Positions 17,639-26,298 of a stretch of 57,161 nucleotides of DNA are shown piece after piece (the first letter of the stretch is position 1; each line of letters begins with the position of its first letter). The stretch is from Planctomycetota bacterium. Its GTDB lineage: Bacteria; Planctomycetota; UBA8742; UBA2392. The notes beneath the pieces were generated by a model. The model was not told the DNA's origin. It was given only the letters and a program-made list of their open reading frames with translations, and ran no database searches. The translations under genes were made by a program, and so were the position numbers. The DNA is taken from contig JADZFR010000033.1 of NCBI GenBank assembly GCA_020849795.1, positions 1 through 57,161 of the forward strand, in the 5' to 3' direction.

Positions 17639-18169
17639 ATGGATGCTTCACGCTTCTGGGCTTTGATTGACGAAGCCCGCGAGCTCGCAGAGGGCAGCGA
17701 CGCGGCTGAGCGCGCGGCCAGCCAGGCCGAGCACCTCACGCAGTTGCTGAAACAGCGCAGCGCCGCCGAAATTGAAACCTTCGAGCGCCGCTTCCATGAG
17801 CTCATGAACCAGAGCTATCGCTGGGATTTGTGGGGCGCCGCCTATGTCATCCACGGTGGCTGCAGCGACGATGCCTTCGACTATTTTCGCGCGTGGCTGA
17901 TCGGCCAGGGCCGCGAAGTGTTCGAGCGCGCACTCAAAGAACCCGAAAGCCTGCTGGAGCTCATCAAGCAGGAGCCGGACCCCACCGCCGTCGAACTGGA
18001 AGCCGAGCCGCTGATGTACGCCGCCGCCGATGCCTACATCGCGCGCACTGCCGAAGATCTGGACGTGCCCTTGCCGCAGCGACCCGACGAACCCAGGGGC
18101 AAGGCATGGGAAGAGAACGAGCTGCCCAAACTATTCCCAAAGCTGTGGGCGCACTTCGAGGGCGCTTGA
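17639..18169 (+). CDS. DUF4240 domain protein
   Basis: A 176-aa cytoplasmic protein. The family hallmarks are all visible: FWALIDEAR at the start, then YRWDLWGAAYVIHGGCSDD, FDYFRAWLIGQGR and ALKEPESL. DUF4240 proteins are widespread and uncharacterised, often encoded near stress or regulatory genes. The acidic, proline-containing tail (EEPLPQRPDEP-like) is less conserved. The ATG has a GGGGGAG ribosome site 7 nt upstream. It is transcribed alone and its stop abuts the stop of the convergent DUF2330-like gene. Confidence 0.88.
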   Translation: MDASRFWALIDEARELAEGSDAAERAASQAEHLTQLLKQRSAAEIETFERRFHELMNQSYRWDLWGAAYVIHGGCSDDAFDYFRAWLIGQGREVFERALKEPESLLELIKQEPDPTAVELEAEPLMYAAADAYIARTAEDLDVPLPQRPDEPRGKAWEENELPKLFPKLWAHFEGA

Positions 18170-19249
18170 TCAATCGGGCTTTGGCGTTTCGCCGTCCGGC
18201 TTGACCTCGTCTTTGGGCTTGGCGGCAACGTTCTTCTCGAACTCGAAGTACAGGTCTTCCTGCAGCAGGCCCAAGTCCAAGCCTTCGTCGGCGTCGAGGT
18301 CTTTACCCAGAAAGCGATAGCAGAAGACCGCCCCTTTGCGCAGCTCTTTCAAGCCTTCGACGGGGTCAGCCAGTTTGCGCACGCTCTCGGGCAGCTTCAC
18401 ATACCCGGTTTCGCGGTTCTTCTGGAACATCTCTTCGTCGTGCTGCTCGGCCGTCACGATCCCGAACCGGCGGCTCTTGGTCAGGTCCACGGCATCTCGG
18501 GTGATCAGCCACAGCTCGAGGTCGAACTCGCCGCGTTTGTCGTTGATCTTGAGCGGGTAGACAGGCTTGGGCGTCTTGAAGCTGATCTGCAGCGGCTTTG
18601 CGCTGCCATCAGCGGGCAGGTCGGCGTCAGACTTCCACTTGATCGCAAGCCAGTAGTAATTCTCCAGCAGGTAGAAGCGCAGGATGCGTTCGTCCACTTC
18701 GCCGAACTCGTTGTCTTTCAGCCATGCCGCGAGCTCTTTGCCGCCCAGCTCGCCCTGGGCCTTGATCGGCTGGATCGTGTATGCGCCGGCGGTCACGGCC
18801 TCGAAAAACTCGACCGAGTCGCTTTCATCACCATCGGCGAAAATCACCGGGCCAGAGGTTTTTTCCCCGTCCTCGTCGTCGGGCAGGCGCGGCCCGACGG
18901 CAGTGAACTTCTGCAGGTCATCAAACAATGTCGCCTCAGCCTCTGCGTAGCTGTCGGGAAGAGCGGGCATCGGCACGAGCCAGGCGAAAGACCTGAGGCC
19001 CTTCACCACACCGTCGTCCGTGACTTCGGCGCGCTCGAGTTTTTCCGTGTTGACGCGATAGCCCGGCTGGATGACCAACTCCTGCCGGCCGTTGTCGAAA
19101 AGTATCAAGCCGCGCTGGGCGCCTGAATCAATCGGCGCGATGAAACCCTTGGGCGGGTGGATGCAGGCGTCTGCGGTGCGCGGTGCGCCAAACCAGGCGA
19201 CGGCGGCCAGGGCGGCCGCCGTCCATATGCAGTTGTTGAACATCCGCAT
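18170..19249 (-). CDS. DUF2330-like secreted protein, copy 1
   Basis: A 359-aa exported protein with a Sec signal (TAAALAAVAWFGAPRTADAC) followed by CIHPPKGF. The next 100 residues (LILFDNGRQELVIQPGYRV, then FAWLVPMPALPDSYAEAEATL) follow the DUF2330 pattern of a repetitive, non-polar domain ending in WLVPxPxLP. It has two close tandem paralogues upstream (19263 and 20304), and is the most diverged of the three, with an extra acidic insert near DDEDGEKTSG. The start at 19249 follows GGAGCAAGCC. The three genes are 13 and 21 bp apart and probably form one transcript. The function is unknown; the cell-envelope location is inferred from the signal. Confidence 0.7.
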   Translation of the reverse strand: MRMFNNCIWTAAALAAVAWFGAPRTADACIHPPKGFIAPIDSGAQRGLILFDNGRQELVIQPGYRVNTEKLERAEVTDDGVVKGLRSFAWLVPMPALPDSYAEAEATLFDDLQKFTAVGPRLPDDEDGEKTSGPVIFADGDESDSVEFFEAVTAGAYTIQPIKAQGELGGKELAAWLKDNEFGEVDERILRFYLLENYYWLAIKWKSDADLPADGSAKPLQISFKTPKPVYPLKINDKRGEFDLELWLITRDAVDLTKSRRFGIVTAEQHDEEMFQKNRETGYVKLPESVRKLADPVEGLKELRKGAVFCYRFLGKDLDADEGLDLGLLQEDLYFEFEKNVAAKPKDEVKPDGETPKPD

Positions 19250-19262
19250 GGCTTGCTCCGTG

Positions 19263-20282
19263 TCAGTCCACTGGCTTTGCGTCTGCGGCCGGCTTGAACT
19301 CGAAGGACAGGTCGCCATCCCACCTGGAAAGGTCGATCTTGTCGTTGATGCCCGGCGCAAAGAACCGATAGCAGTATAGTTTGCCTTCTTTCATCTGCTT
19401 GAGCGCTTCTGTGTCGGCGCTGACTTTGCTGACTTCCTTGGGCAGATTGGCGAAGGTGGTTTCGCGGTTTGTCTGCGCCATCATCGGGTCGCGCTGCTCG
19501 ACGGTCCTGAGGCCAAACGCCTTGCTCTTGTCGGTGTCGACCTCTTTGCACGTGATCAGCCACAGCTCAAGGTCGAACGCGCCCGCGCCCTCGTGAATGC
19601 GCACCGGGTAGACGGGCTTGTCGGTCTTGAAGCCGATCTGCAGCGGCTTGATTTCGCCGTTCGCGGGCAGGCCCTTGGGGTTGTGCAGCTTGACGGCCAG
19701 CCAGTAATACTCCTTGTCGGTATACCAGCGCACAAGGTCGTCCTTGGGCTCGCCGAAACCGTTGTCCTTGAGCCAGCCCTTGAGTTCCTGCACGCCCAGT
19801 TCGCCGTGGGCCTTGATCGGCTGGATTTTGTAGTCGCCGACAACAACTTCTTCGTGGAACTCGGCACCCTTGGCACCGGCCCCGCCGCGCCAAGTGTTGG
19901 TGTCGTCGTGCTTCGAGTCCTCGAGCGAGTTGTCGTGGGCCTGGGTGAACTCTTCCAGCTGCGCAAAGACCTTGCTGTCTGCCTCTTTGTAATTGTCGGG
20001 CAGGTTCGGGGTCGGGATCAGCCACGCCACGGTGGTAAAGCCGGCAATCGCATCGTCGGCGCCCTTCATGCCCTTGGTGTCGAGCTTGTAGCCGGGGCGA
20101 ATCACCATTTCCTGGCGGCCATCGGCGAAGAAGATGAGCCCCTTCTGGGCATCGGCCTTGATCGGAATCTTGAACTCGCGCGGCGGGTGCAGGCAGGCGT
20201 CCGCGGGCAACGCGCCGGCGATGAAGACTGACGCTGCAAGTGCTGCAGCAGCGGACATCAGAACGATAACGGGCTTGCGCAT
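19263..20282 (-). CDS. DUF2330-like secreted protein, copy 2
   Basis: A 339-aa exported paralogue of the flanking genes. After the signal peptide (AAAALAASVFIAGALPADAC) comes CLHPPREFKIPIKADAQKG and then WLIPTPNLPDNYKEAD, which are almost the same as in copy 3. The rest has the blocks ELKGWLKDNGFGEP, EYYWLAVKLHNPKGLPANGE and PLQIGFKTDKPVYPVRIHEG, which are shared by all three. The C-terminus ends in a strand-rich segment (GDLSFEFKP). The conserved Cys right after the signal and the CxHPP motif may be a lipobox-like or disulfide feature. No enzyme motif was recognised. Confidence 0.72.
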   Translation of the reverse strand: MRKPVIVLMSAAAALAASVFIAGALPADACLHPPREFKIPIKADAQKGLIFFADGRQEMVIRPGYKLDTKGMKGADDAIAGFTTVAWLIPTPNLPDNYKEADSKVFAQLEEFTQAHDNSLEDSKHDDTNTWRGGAGAKGAEFHEEVVVGDYKIQPIKAHGELGVQELKGWLKDNGFGEPKDDLVRWYTDKEYYWLAVKLHNPKGLPANGEIKPLQIGFKTDKPVYPVRIHEGAGAFDLELWLITCKEVDTDKSKAFGLRTVEQRDPMMAQTNRETTFANLPKEVSKVSADTEALKQMKEGKLYCYRFFAPGINDKIDLSRWDGDLSFEFKPAADAKPVD

Positions 20283-20303
20283 GGTGGGCTCCGGGACCGG
20301 GAA

Positions 20304-21323
20304 TCAGTCTCTCTTGGTTTCGTTGACCGTCTTGAACTCGAACGTCAGGTCGCTTTTCCACTCGGACAGTTTGATCGCGTCGTTGATGCCCGTGGCAAAG
20401 AAGCGGTAGATATGCAGGTCGCCCTTCTTCAGCCTGGCGAGTCCCTTGGTGTCATCCGCGATCTTGCGCACATCTTCGGGCAGGTCCGCGAACTTGGTCT
20501 TGCGGTTGGTCTGGCGCATCATCGGGTCGCGCTGCTCGACCGTCTGCAGGCCAAAGGCCTTGGACTTCTCGGTGTCGACTTCGCGGTCGCTGATGACCCA
20601 CATCTCCAGGTCGAATGTCCCGCCGCCCTCGTAGATGCGCAGGGGGTACACCGGCTTGTCGGTCTTGAAACCGATCTGCAGCGGCTTGACCTCGCCGTTG
20701 GCGGGCAGTCCCTTTGGGTTGTGCAGCTTGACTGCCAGCCAGTAGTGGCCGGCGTCGGTGTAGTGGCGCAACGCCTTATCCGTGGGTTCGCCAAAGCCGT
20801 TGTCCTTGAGCCAGCCCTTCAGTTCAAGCACGCCCAGTTCGCCCGATGCCTTGATGGGCTGGATTTTGTAGTCGCCGACGACGACTTCCTCAAGAAACTC
20901 TGTGCCTTGCTTCTCCAGCTTGTCGGAGTCGGCCTCAGCGCCACGCGCGGAATTCAGGCCCATGTCCTCTTCTGGCTTGGTGAACTCTTCGAGTTTGCCG
21001 AACATGGTCGCTTCGGCTTCTTTGTAGTTGTCCGGCAGGCTTGGCGTCGGGATCAGCCAGGCGATGGTGGTGAAGCCCTCCACCGCATCGTTCTTGACCT
21101 TCATGCCCTCGGTGTCGAGCTTGTAGCCTGGGCGGATGACCGTTTCCTGGTAGCCGTCGGAGAAGAAGATCAGCCCCTTCTGGGCGTCGGCTTTGACCGG
21201 AATCTTGAACTCGCGTGGCGGGTGCAAACAGGCATCCACCGGCGTCGGCTGAAATGCGTAGATCGAGACGGACGCAGAGATGGCGATGGCGGCGCCCGCC
21301 AGCACATTTCGGAATGAGAGCAT
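20304..21323 (-). CDS. DUF2330-like secreted protein, copy 3
   Basis: A 339-aa exported protein that leads the three-gene cluster. Its signal peptide is VLAGAAIAISASVSIYAFQ, then CLHPPREFKIPVKADAQKG. By eye it is clearly closer to copy 2 than to copy 1, with a small acidic insert (EEDMGLNSARGAEADSDK). The shared middle blocks (KGWLKDNGFGEPTDKALR, WLAVKLHNPKGLPANGE) suggest a common folded unit. The divergent promoter would lie in the 131 bp toward ruvA, where I see nothing else. The function is unknown. Confidence 0.72.
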   Translation of the reverse strand: MLSFRNVLAGAAIAISASVSIYAFQPTPVDACLHPPREFKIPVKADAQKGLIFFSDGYQETVIRPGYKLDTEGMKVKNDAVEGFTTIAWLIPTPSLPDNYKEAEATMFGKLEEFTKPEEDMGLNSARGAEADSDKLEKQGTEFLEEVVVGDYKIQPIKASGELGVLELKGWLKDNGFGEPTDKALRHYTDAGHYWLAVKLHNPKGLPANGEVKPLQIGFKTDKPVYPLRIYEGGGTFDLEMWVISDREVDTEKSKAFGLQTVEQRDPMMRQTNRKTKFADLPEDVRKIADDTKGLARLKKGDLHIYRFFATGINDAIKLSEWKSDLTFEFKTVNETKRD

Positions 21324-21454
21324 GGCTTCCTTTCAGGAAGTGGGAGACGTCTTGAGACGACGCGGCGGCGGCTCAGGTTCCGGCTTTTCTGAGCATGCGT
21401 TAACTCTTGATCCACAATGACTTGCGTTGGGCGGGCGCGTGATAAAAGCGTGTC

Positions 21455-22057
21455 ATGTACGAGTTCATGCGCGGCAAGGTTGTTTCGGCGCTTCCCGGTG
21501 TGGCTGTGCTGGAAGTCGGCGGCATCGGCTATCGCGTGCTGGTGCCGTTCTCGACCTCCGGCAAGTTGCGGGCCGGGGCCGAAGCCACGTTGCTGCTGTA
21601 CCACACCATTAACGCCGAGCAGGGTGAGGAGCGCCTGTACGGCTTTGGCACAGAAGATGAGCGTCGCCTGTTCAGGGCCTTGCTCGAGGTCAAGGGCATC
21701 GGCCCGGCGACGGCGCTGCAGGTTCTGTGCGCCGCAGACACCGATCGGTTGATTGAACTGATTGCAAGCGCCGACGTTGCCGGCCTGAAGAAATTCAAAG
21801 GCATCGGGCCGAAAAGCGCCGAACGCATCGTGACCGAACTGCGCGAGAAGGTCGCGCCCTGGGCCAGGGGATCCGCCGTGATCGGCAGCGGCACGCCGAT
21901 CGCGCTGGATTCAGCCGCCGGCGACGCGGTGCTGGCGCTGATCGCGCTGGGGTATCCGCCGGCCAAGAGTGAAGAAGCCGTGCGCAAATCCGCTGGATCG
22001 CTGGGCGACAAGGCCAGCACCGAAGAAATCGTGCGCAAGGCCTTGCAGCTCGTGTGA
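21455..22057 (+). CDS. ruvA: Holliday junction DNA-binding protein RuvA
   Basis: A 200-aa protein that binds Holliday junctions as a tetramer and targets the RuvB helicase. Domain I is MYEFMRGKVV...VGGIGYRVLVP (OB fold). Domain II has the two helix-hairpin-helix motifs LLEVKGIGPATALQVL and LKKFKGIGPKSAERIV. Domain III, the RuvB contact, ends the protein (ALGYPPAKSEEAVRKS). The length is normal. No ruvB or ruvC is present in this window. It is transcribed away from the DUF2330-like cluster and meets the convergent acyl-CoA dehydrogenase gene 3 bp after its stop. Confidence 0.96.
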   Translation: MYEFMRGKVVSALPGVAVLEVGGIGYRVLVPFSTSGKLRAGAEATLLLYHTINAEQGEERLYGFGTEDERRLFRALLEVKGIGPATALQVLCAADTDRLIELIASADVAGLKKFKGIGPKSAERIVTELREKVAPWARGSAVIGSGTPIALDSAAGDAVLALIALGYPPAKSEEAVRKSAGSLGDKASTEEIVRKALQLV

Positions 22058-22060
22058 CGG

Positions 22061-23245
22061 CTACGCGAACGCGCTGTGGCCGGTGATGTACTGGCCGATC
22101 GCGAGGCTGTGGACGTCGTTGGTGCCCTCGTAGGTCTTGACGCTCTCGAGGTTGGCCATGTGCCGTGCCACGTGGTACTCAAGCATGATGCCGTTGGCGC
22201 CCAGCATCTCGCGGGCGACCCGTGCAATCTCCAGCGCGATGCCGACGTTGTTCATCTTCGACATGCTGACCTGGAAATGGGTCATCTTGCCCTCATCCTT
22301 CAGCTTGGCCAGACGCCATGCCATCAGCTGGCCCTTGGTAATCTCGGTCAGCATCTTCTGCAGCTTGTGCTGCGTGGTCTGGTGCGCCGACAGCGGCTTG
22401 CCAAACACGATGCGCTCGGCTGCATAGTTTTTCGCGGTGTCGTAGCAGGCCATGGCAGCGCCAAGCGCGCCCCATGCGATGCCGAAGCGCGCCTGTGTCA
22501 GGCAGCCCAGCGGGCCCTTCAGGCCCTCGGCCTTGGGCAGCATGTTCTCTTCGGGCACGCGCACGTCGGTGAAGAACAGTTCGCTGGTGTTGCTCGCGCG
22601 CAGGCTCAGCTTCTTCTTTTGTTCGCGCACGTCGTAGCCGGGCATGCCCTTCTCGACGACGAAGCCGCGAATGCTCTTGGGGTCATCGCTGTCGCCGGTC
22701 TTGGCCCACACCACGCCGATGTCGCTCAGGTTGCCGTTCGTAATCCACATCTTGGCGCCGTTGAGCACCCACTCTTTCCCGTCTTTCTTGGCGCGCGTGA
22801 TCATCCCGGACGGGTTGCTGCCGAAATCGGGCTCGGTCAGGCCGAAGCAGCCGATGATGCGAGCCGCCGCAAGCTCGGGCAGCCACTTCTTCTTCTGGTC
22901 GTCGCTGCCGTAGGCATAGATCGGGTACATCACCAGTGCTGACTGCACGCTGGCAAAGCTGCGTACGCCGGAATCGCCCCGCTCAAGCTCCTGGTTGATC
23001 AAGCCGTAGGCCACATTGTTCATGCCCGCGCAACCGAACTCTTCGGGCAGGTTGGCGCCCAGCACACCGAGTTCACCGAGCTTGGGAATGATCGCCTTGG
23101 GGAATTCGCCCTTTTCGTAGCAGTCCTCGATGATCGGCATGACGTTGTCGTCCACGAAATCGCGGACCGTGTCACGCACGTTGCGGTCGTCTTCGCTGAG
23201 CAGTTCATCCAGATTGAAAAAGTCGGGGCTCTCGTACTTCGCCAT
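22061..23245 (-). CDS. gcdH: Acyl-CoA dehydrogenase, glutaryl-CoA dehydrogenase type
   Basis: A 394-aa flavoenzyme. The FAD and substrate motifs are GCFGLTEPDFGSNPSGM, WITNGNLSDIGVVWAKTGD, LSLRASNTSELFF and RFGIAWGALGAAMACYDTA. The catalytic base is the Glu of KTYEGTNDVHSLAIGQYITG, the arrangement found in glutaryl-CoA dehydrogenase, which oxidises and decarboxylates glutaryl-CoA to crotonyl-CoA in lysine and aromatic breakdown. Length and block order match that subfamily closely. It has a GAGGA ribosome site before the ATG. No other genes of the pathway are next to it. A related short-chain acyl-CoA dehydrogenase cannot be fully excluded. Confidence 0.88.
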   Translation of the reverse strand: MAKYESPDFFNLDELLSEDDRNVRDTVRDFVDDNVMPIIEDCYEKGEFPKAIIPKLGELGVLGANLPEEFGCAGMNNVAYGLINQELERGDSGVRSFASVQSALVMYPIYAYGSDDQKKKWLPELAAARIIGCFGLTEPDFGSNPSGMITRAKKDGKEWVLNGAKMWITNGNLSDIGVVWAKTGDSDDPKSIRGFVVEKGMPGYDVREQKKKLSLRASNTSELFFTDVRVPEENMLPKAEGLKGPLGCLTQARFGIAWGALGAAMACYDTAKNYAAERIVFGKPLSAHQTTQHKLQKMLTEITKGQLMAWRLAKLKDEGKMTHFQVSMSKMNNVGIALEIARVAREMLGANGIMLEYHVARHMANLESVKTYEGTNDVHSLAIGQYITGHSAFA

Positions 23246-23310
23246 GGCAAGGTCCTCATTCCGTCAGGGCCGGAGCGGCAACATAGCGGCACGCGCGACG
23301 CTCAACAAGG

Positions 23311-25629
23311 TTAGCGTCGGCCGCGACGGTCGCCTTTGCGCTTGCGGCGGTCGCGTTTGTCCTGGTTGCGCTGGCGTGACCAGCTTCGTGGCTTGGCGTG
23401 CTCGCCGACCGGGGTCAGGCGCAGGCTGCGCGAGGCCAGGTCAATGCCGGCGATTTCGACTTCCATGCGGTCGCCCATCATCACGCGCTTCACGCCCGCG
23501 CCGGTGTCATAGTGCGCCCAGAAGCGGTGCACCTCGACCCAGCCGTCTGTCAGCTCGCCGAACTCGATGTAGCCCTCAGCCAGCACATCATCCAGCCGTA
23601 CCGTGATGCTCATGGAACTTACGCTGACCACGGTGCCGTGAAACGCCTCGCCGACGCGCGGAATCAGTGTGCGCAGGATCTTGATCTGGTCTGCGGCCAG
23701 CTCGCCCTTGTCGGATCGAATGCTGCGTTCGGTGCAGTGCGCGGCAATGTGCGGCATGCTGAACTCGATGCGCTCAAACCCCTCGATCTTCTTGCCGGGC
23801 ACCGGTCTGGGCGGCGGGCCCTTGCTGCCGTCGGCCCAGGCCAGACCCATCGGTTGCCGTTCCCAGCGCAGCACCCCGCCAATGTCAAGGTAGGCGCTCA
23901 GCACCTGGTGGGTCACCGTGTCGGGGTAGCGCCGAATCGGAGACGTGAAGTGCACGTACTTGGTGACCGCCAGCGCATAGTGCAATTCTGGCCCGGCGTG
24001 GTACACGGCGCGCGTGAGGCTGCGCAGCAGCGCGTAGTGAATCGCGTCGCCGCCCGGCGCTTTCAGCACCTTGTCGAGAAACTTCTGCAGCTCGCCCGGC
24101 CGCTCAAAGTCGGGCTTGGGCAGCTTCATTTCTTCGCAGAACTCCCAGAAGTCCTCAATCGAGTCTTCCTCAGGCGCCGGGTGAATGCGGCCGATGTACG
24201 GCAACCCGCGCTCAAGCAGGAAGTGGGCGACGGCTTCGTTGGCCGCGAGCATGAACTCTTCGATCAGGTTGTGCGCCGGATCGGTCTTTTCTTCGCTGAT
24301 CTCGGTGACCAGGCCGTTCTTGTCGACAATCACGTGCGGGCGCGGAATCTCCAGCGTCAGCGCGCCGCGCGCGATGCGCCGCTTCTGCAGCGCGTCGGCC
24401 AGCTTGCGGCCCTGAAGCAGCAGCTTGTCCACTATGTCGTCGCCGGTCTTGCCGCCCTGCGTCAGCACCGGCAGCACTTCTTCATACGTGAGAAAGCGAC
24501 GCACGCGCACGACACTTTCCACCAGCTCGCGCCGCTGCAGCTCGCCTTGCGCGTCGAACACCATGAACACCGATTTTGCCAGCCGGTCCACGCTGTCGTG
24601 CAGGCTGCACAACCCGGCACTCAGCTCTTTGGGCAGCATGGGGATCAGCTTGCCGGGCAGGTACACGCTGGTGGCGCGAAACCGCGCGTCTTCGTCGAGT
24701 GCGCTGCCGGGCGTGACGTAGCGAGACACGTCGGCAATGTGCACGCCCAGCCGCGTCAAGCCTCCCTCGAGCTGCTCAATGCTGATGGCGTCGTCGTGGT
24801 CTTCCGCGTCCTTGGGGTCGATCGTGATCACCGCCATCTTGCGCAGGTCGATTCGCCCCTTGAAGCTCTCGGGGTCAGGATCGCGCGGCAGGCTGCGCGC
24901 CTGCTGCAATGACTCGTCCGTGAACTCGCCAGGAAAGCCGAACAGCGCCACCAGGTTGTCCAGGTCATGCAGCGGGTTGTCGATGCTGCCGACGCTGCCC
25001 AGCATCTCGGCCCGGGCGCCGCCGCGCGCGTCGGGCTTGCGCAGCAGCTTCACGCGGATCACTGTGCCCGGTTTCATGCGGTGCACTTCATGCGGCTGCA
25101 GGTAGGCGTAGCGCGGCAGGTTGTAGCCCTCCAGCCGCACGCGCGGTTTGCCGCTGTGGCTGATCTCGAAGACTCCGGCGGCTTCATTGGCGCGCGCGTC
25201 AACGATCGAGAGCACGCGCCCGGACAGCCCCTCGCGGGGTTCACCGCCGCGGCGGCCGCGGTTTTTGCCGCGCTTGAAGCTGGCAAGCACGAGGTCGCCT
25301 TCCTGGGCGCCTTCCTCAAGGCCGCTGGGAATGTCGATGGTTTGAACTTCGCGGTCGCGCGGAACCACAAACCCGCCCGAAGCGCCCTGGCCCCGCGAGC
25401 GCCGGTAGGTGCCGACCGCGACGGGCACTGTCACGGCCTGATAGCGCTTGCCCTTGTGGCGCTGCAACTTGCCGGCAAAGACCAGAGACTCCAGCCAGTC
25501 GCGCAGGTCGTCGGATTCTTCGGTTTTCAGGGCGCCGGCAATGGCCGCGATCTCCTGCGGCTCGGTGCAGAAGGCCTTCACGCGCTCGAATGCGTCGTCA
25601 GCAAAGCGTGGAGATTCGGTGTCGTTCAC
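23311..25629 (-). CDS. rnr: Ribonuclease R (RNB family 3'-5' exoribonuclease)
   Basis: A 772-aa RNase II/R family exonuclease for structured RNA decay and rRNA/tRNA quality control. An N-terminal winged-helix-like region (about 1-70) and OB domains lead to the RNB catalytic core, whose signature is AEDHDDAISIEQL with the metal-binding Asp cluster, then GVHIADVSRYVTPGSALD, RRYPDTVTHQVL and the S1 domain near WVEVHRFWAHYD. The tail is very basic (KRDRRKRKGDRRGRR), as in RNase R. It starts with GTG behind GAAGGGC. RNase R is preferred over RNase II because of the length and the basic tail. Confidence 0.94.
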   Translation of the reverse strand: MNDTESPRFADDAFERVKAFCTEPQEIAAIAGALKTEESDDLRDWLESLVFAGKLQRHKGKRYQAVTVPVAVGTYRRSRGQGASGGFVVPRDREVQTIDIPSGLEEGAQEGDLVLASFKRGKNRGRRGGEPREGLSGRVLSIVDARANEAAGVFEISHSGKPRVRLEGYNLPRYAYLQPHEVHRMKPGTVIRVKLLRKPDARGGARAEMLGSVGSIDNPLHDLDNLVALFGFPGEFTDESLQQARSLPRDPDPESFKGRIDLRKMAVITIDPKDAEDHDDAISIEQLEGGLTRLGVHIADVSRYVTPGSALDEDARFRATSVYLPGKLIPMLPKELSAGLCSLHDSVDRLAKSVFMVFDAQGELQRRELVESVVRVRRFLTYEEVLPVLTQGGKTGDDIVDKLLLQGRKLADALQKRRIARGALTLEIPRPHVIVDKNGLVTEISEEKTDPAHNLIEEFMLAANEAVAHFLLERGLPYIGRIHPAPEEDSIEDFWEFCEEMKLPKPDFERPGELQKFLDKVLKAPGGDAIHYALLRSLTRAVYHAGPELHYALAVTKYVHFTSPIRRYPDTVTHQVLSAYLDIGGVLRWERQPMGLAWADGSKGPPPRPVPGKKIEGFERIEFSMPHIAAHCTERSIRSDKGELAADQIKILRTLIPRVGEAFHGTVVSVSSMSITVRLDDVLAEGYIEFGELTDGWVEVHRFWAHYDTGAGVKRVMMGDRMEVEIAGIDLASRSLRLTPVGEHAKPRSWSRQRNQDKRDRRKRKGDRRGRR

Positions 25630-25696
25630 GGCAGCCCTTCAACGAGCCGCCATCAAAGGCAAATTGGCGCGCGATACAAGCCACAGTGCCCGCTTC

Positions 25697-26278
25697 TCAA
25701 TGCGACGGCGAACCCGGCATCAGCTGGAAAAAGCTGAAGACGGCGTTGTACTTGTCGCCGGGGCCAAAGTAGTCGCGCGCGACGCGCGTAATCTTGCCGC
25801 CTTCTCGCTTGAGGATGCTGACGCCGGGACCGTAGTTGCCCTTGCCGTCGGCAAAGCCCAAGTCGTGCGCCAGCGTCGTGCCCTGCACCGAGAGCATGCG
25901 GAAGTCCCAGCCGCGTTTGTCGCCGACCGCCTTCTGTTTCTCGGGCGCGTCGGGGCTGGTCAGCACGAACGCCGCCCTGGTCTTTCCGCCGGGTACACCC
26001 TTTTCAACGAACTGCCAGATGGAGCGAAAGCCATCGGCCCAAAGCGTGCAGTAGGGGCAACTCGCGCCCATGTTGTGCACCAGCACCATGAACTCGTGGT
26101 CGCCGAACGCCTGGCTGAGTTTCACCGGGCCCTCGGGGCCCTGCAGCGTGTAATCCTGCACGTCGCCCGCGCCCCAGCGCTGTTTCAGGGCGACCATCTT
26201 CTTCTCGACCTCGTCCATCTGCTTGTACAGCAGCTCGAGCTCTTTCTCGTGCTCGTTCATTTCGCGCTGTTCAGACAT
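25697..26278 (-). CDS. DUF899 thioredoxin-like protein
   Basis: A 193-aa protein with a thioredoxin-fold domain of the DUF899 group. The CxxC-bearing segment is NMGASCPYCTLWADGF at about residues 90-105, preceded by FMVLVH and followed by VLTSPDAPEKQKAV. The first 40 residues are a charged helical segment (EQREMNEHEKELELLYKQM). The end RDYFGPGDKYNAVFSFFQLM is also typical of DUF899. These proteins are likely redox or thiol handling, but none is characterised well. It has an AAGGGG ribosome site. It lies 20 bp upstream of the stop of nothing but the glycine-rich lipoprotein gene, which points the same way. Confidence 0.85.
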   Translation of the reverse strand: MSEQREMNEHEKELELLYKQMDEVEKKMVALKQRWGAGDVQDYTLQGPEGPVKLSQAFGDHEFMVLVHNMGASCPYCTLWADGFRSIWQFVEKGVPGGKTRAAFVLTSPDAPEKQKAVGDKRGWDFRMLSVQGTTLAHDLGFADGKGNYGPGVSILKREGGKITRVARDYFGPGDKYNAVFSFFQLMPGSPSH

Positions 26279-26298
26279 GGCGTGCCCCTTTGCCGCAA

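Noticed and set aside
23398..24912. Long open frame of 504 codons opposite rnr
   Set aside because: The sense strand has the full RNB motif set; the other frame is a by-product.
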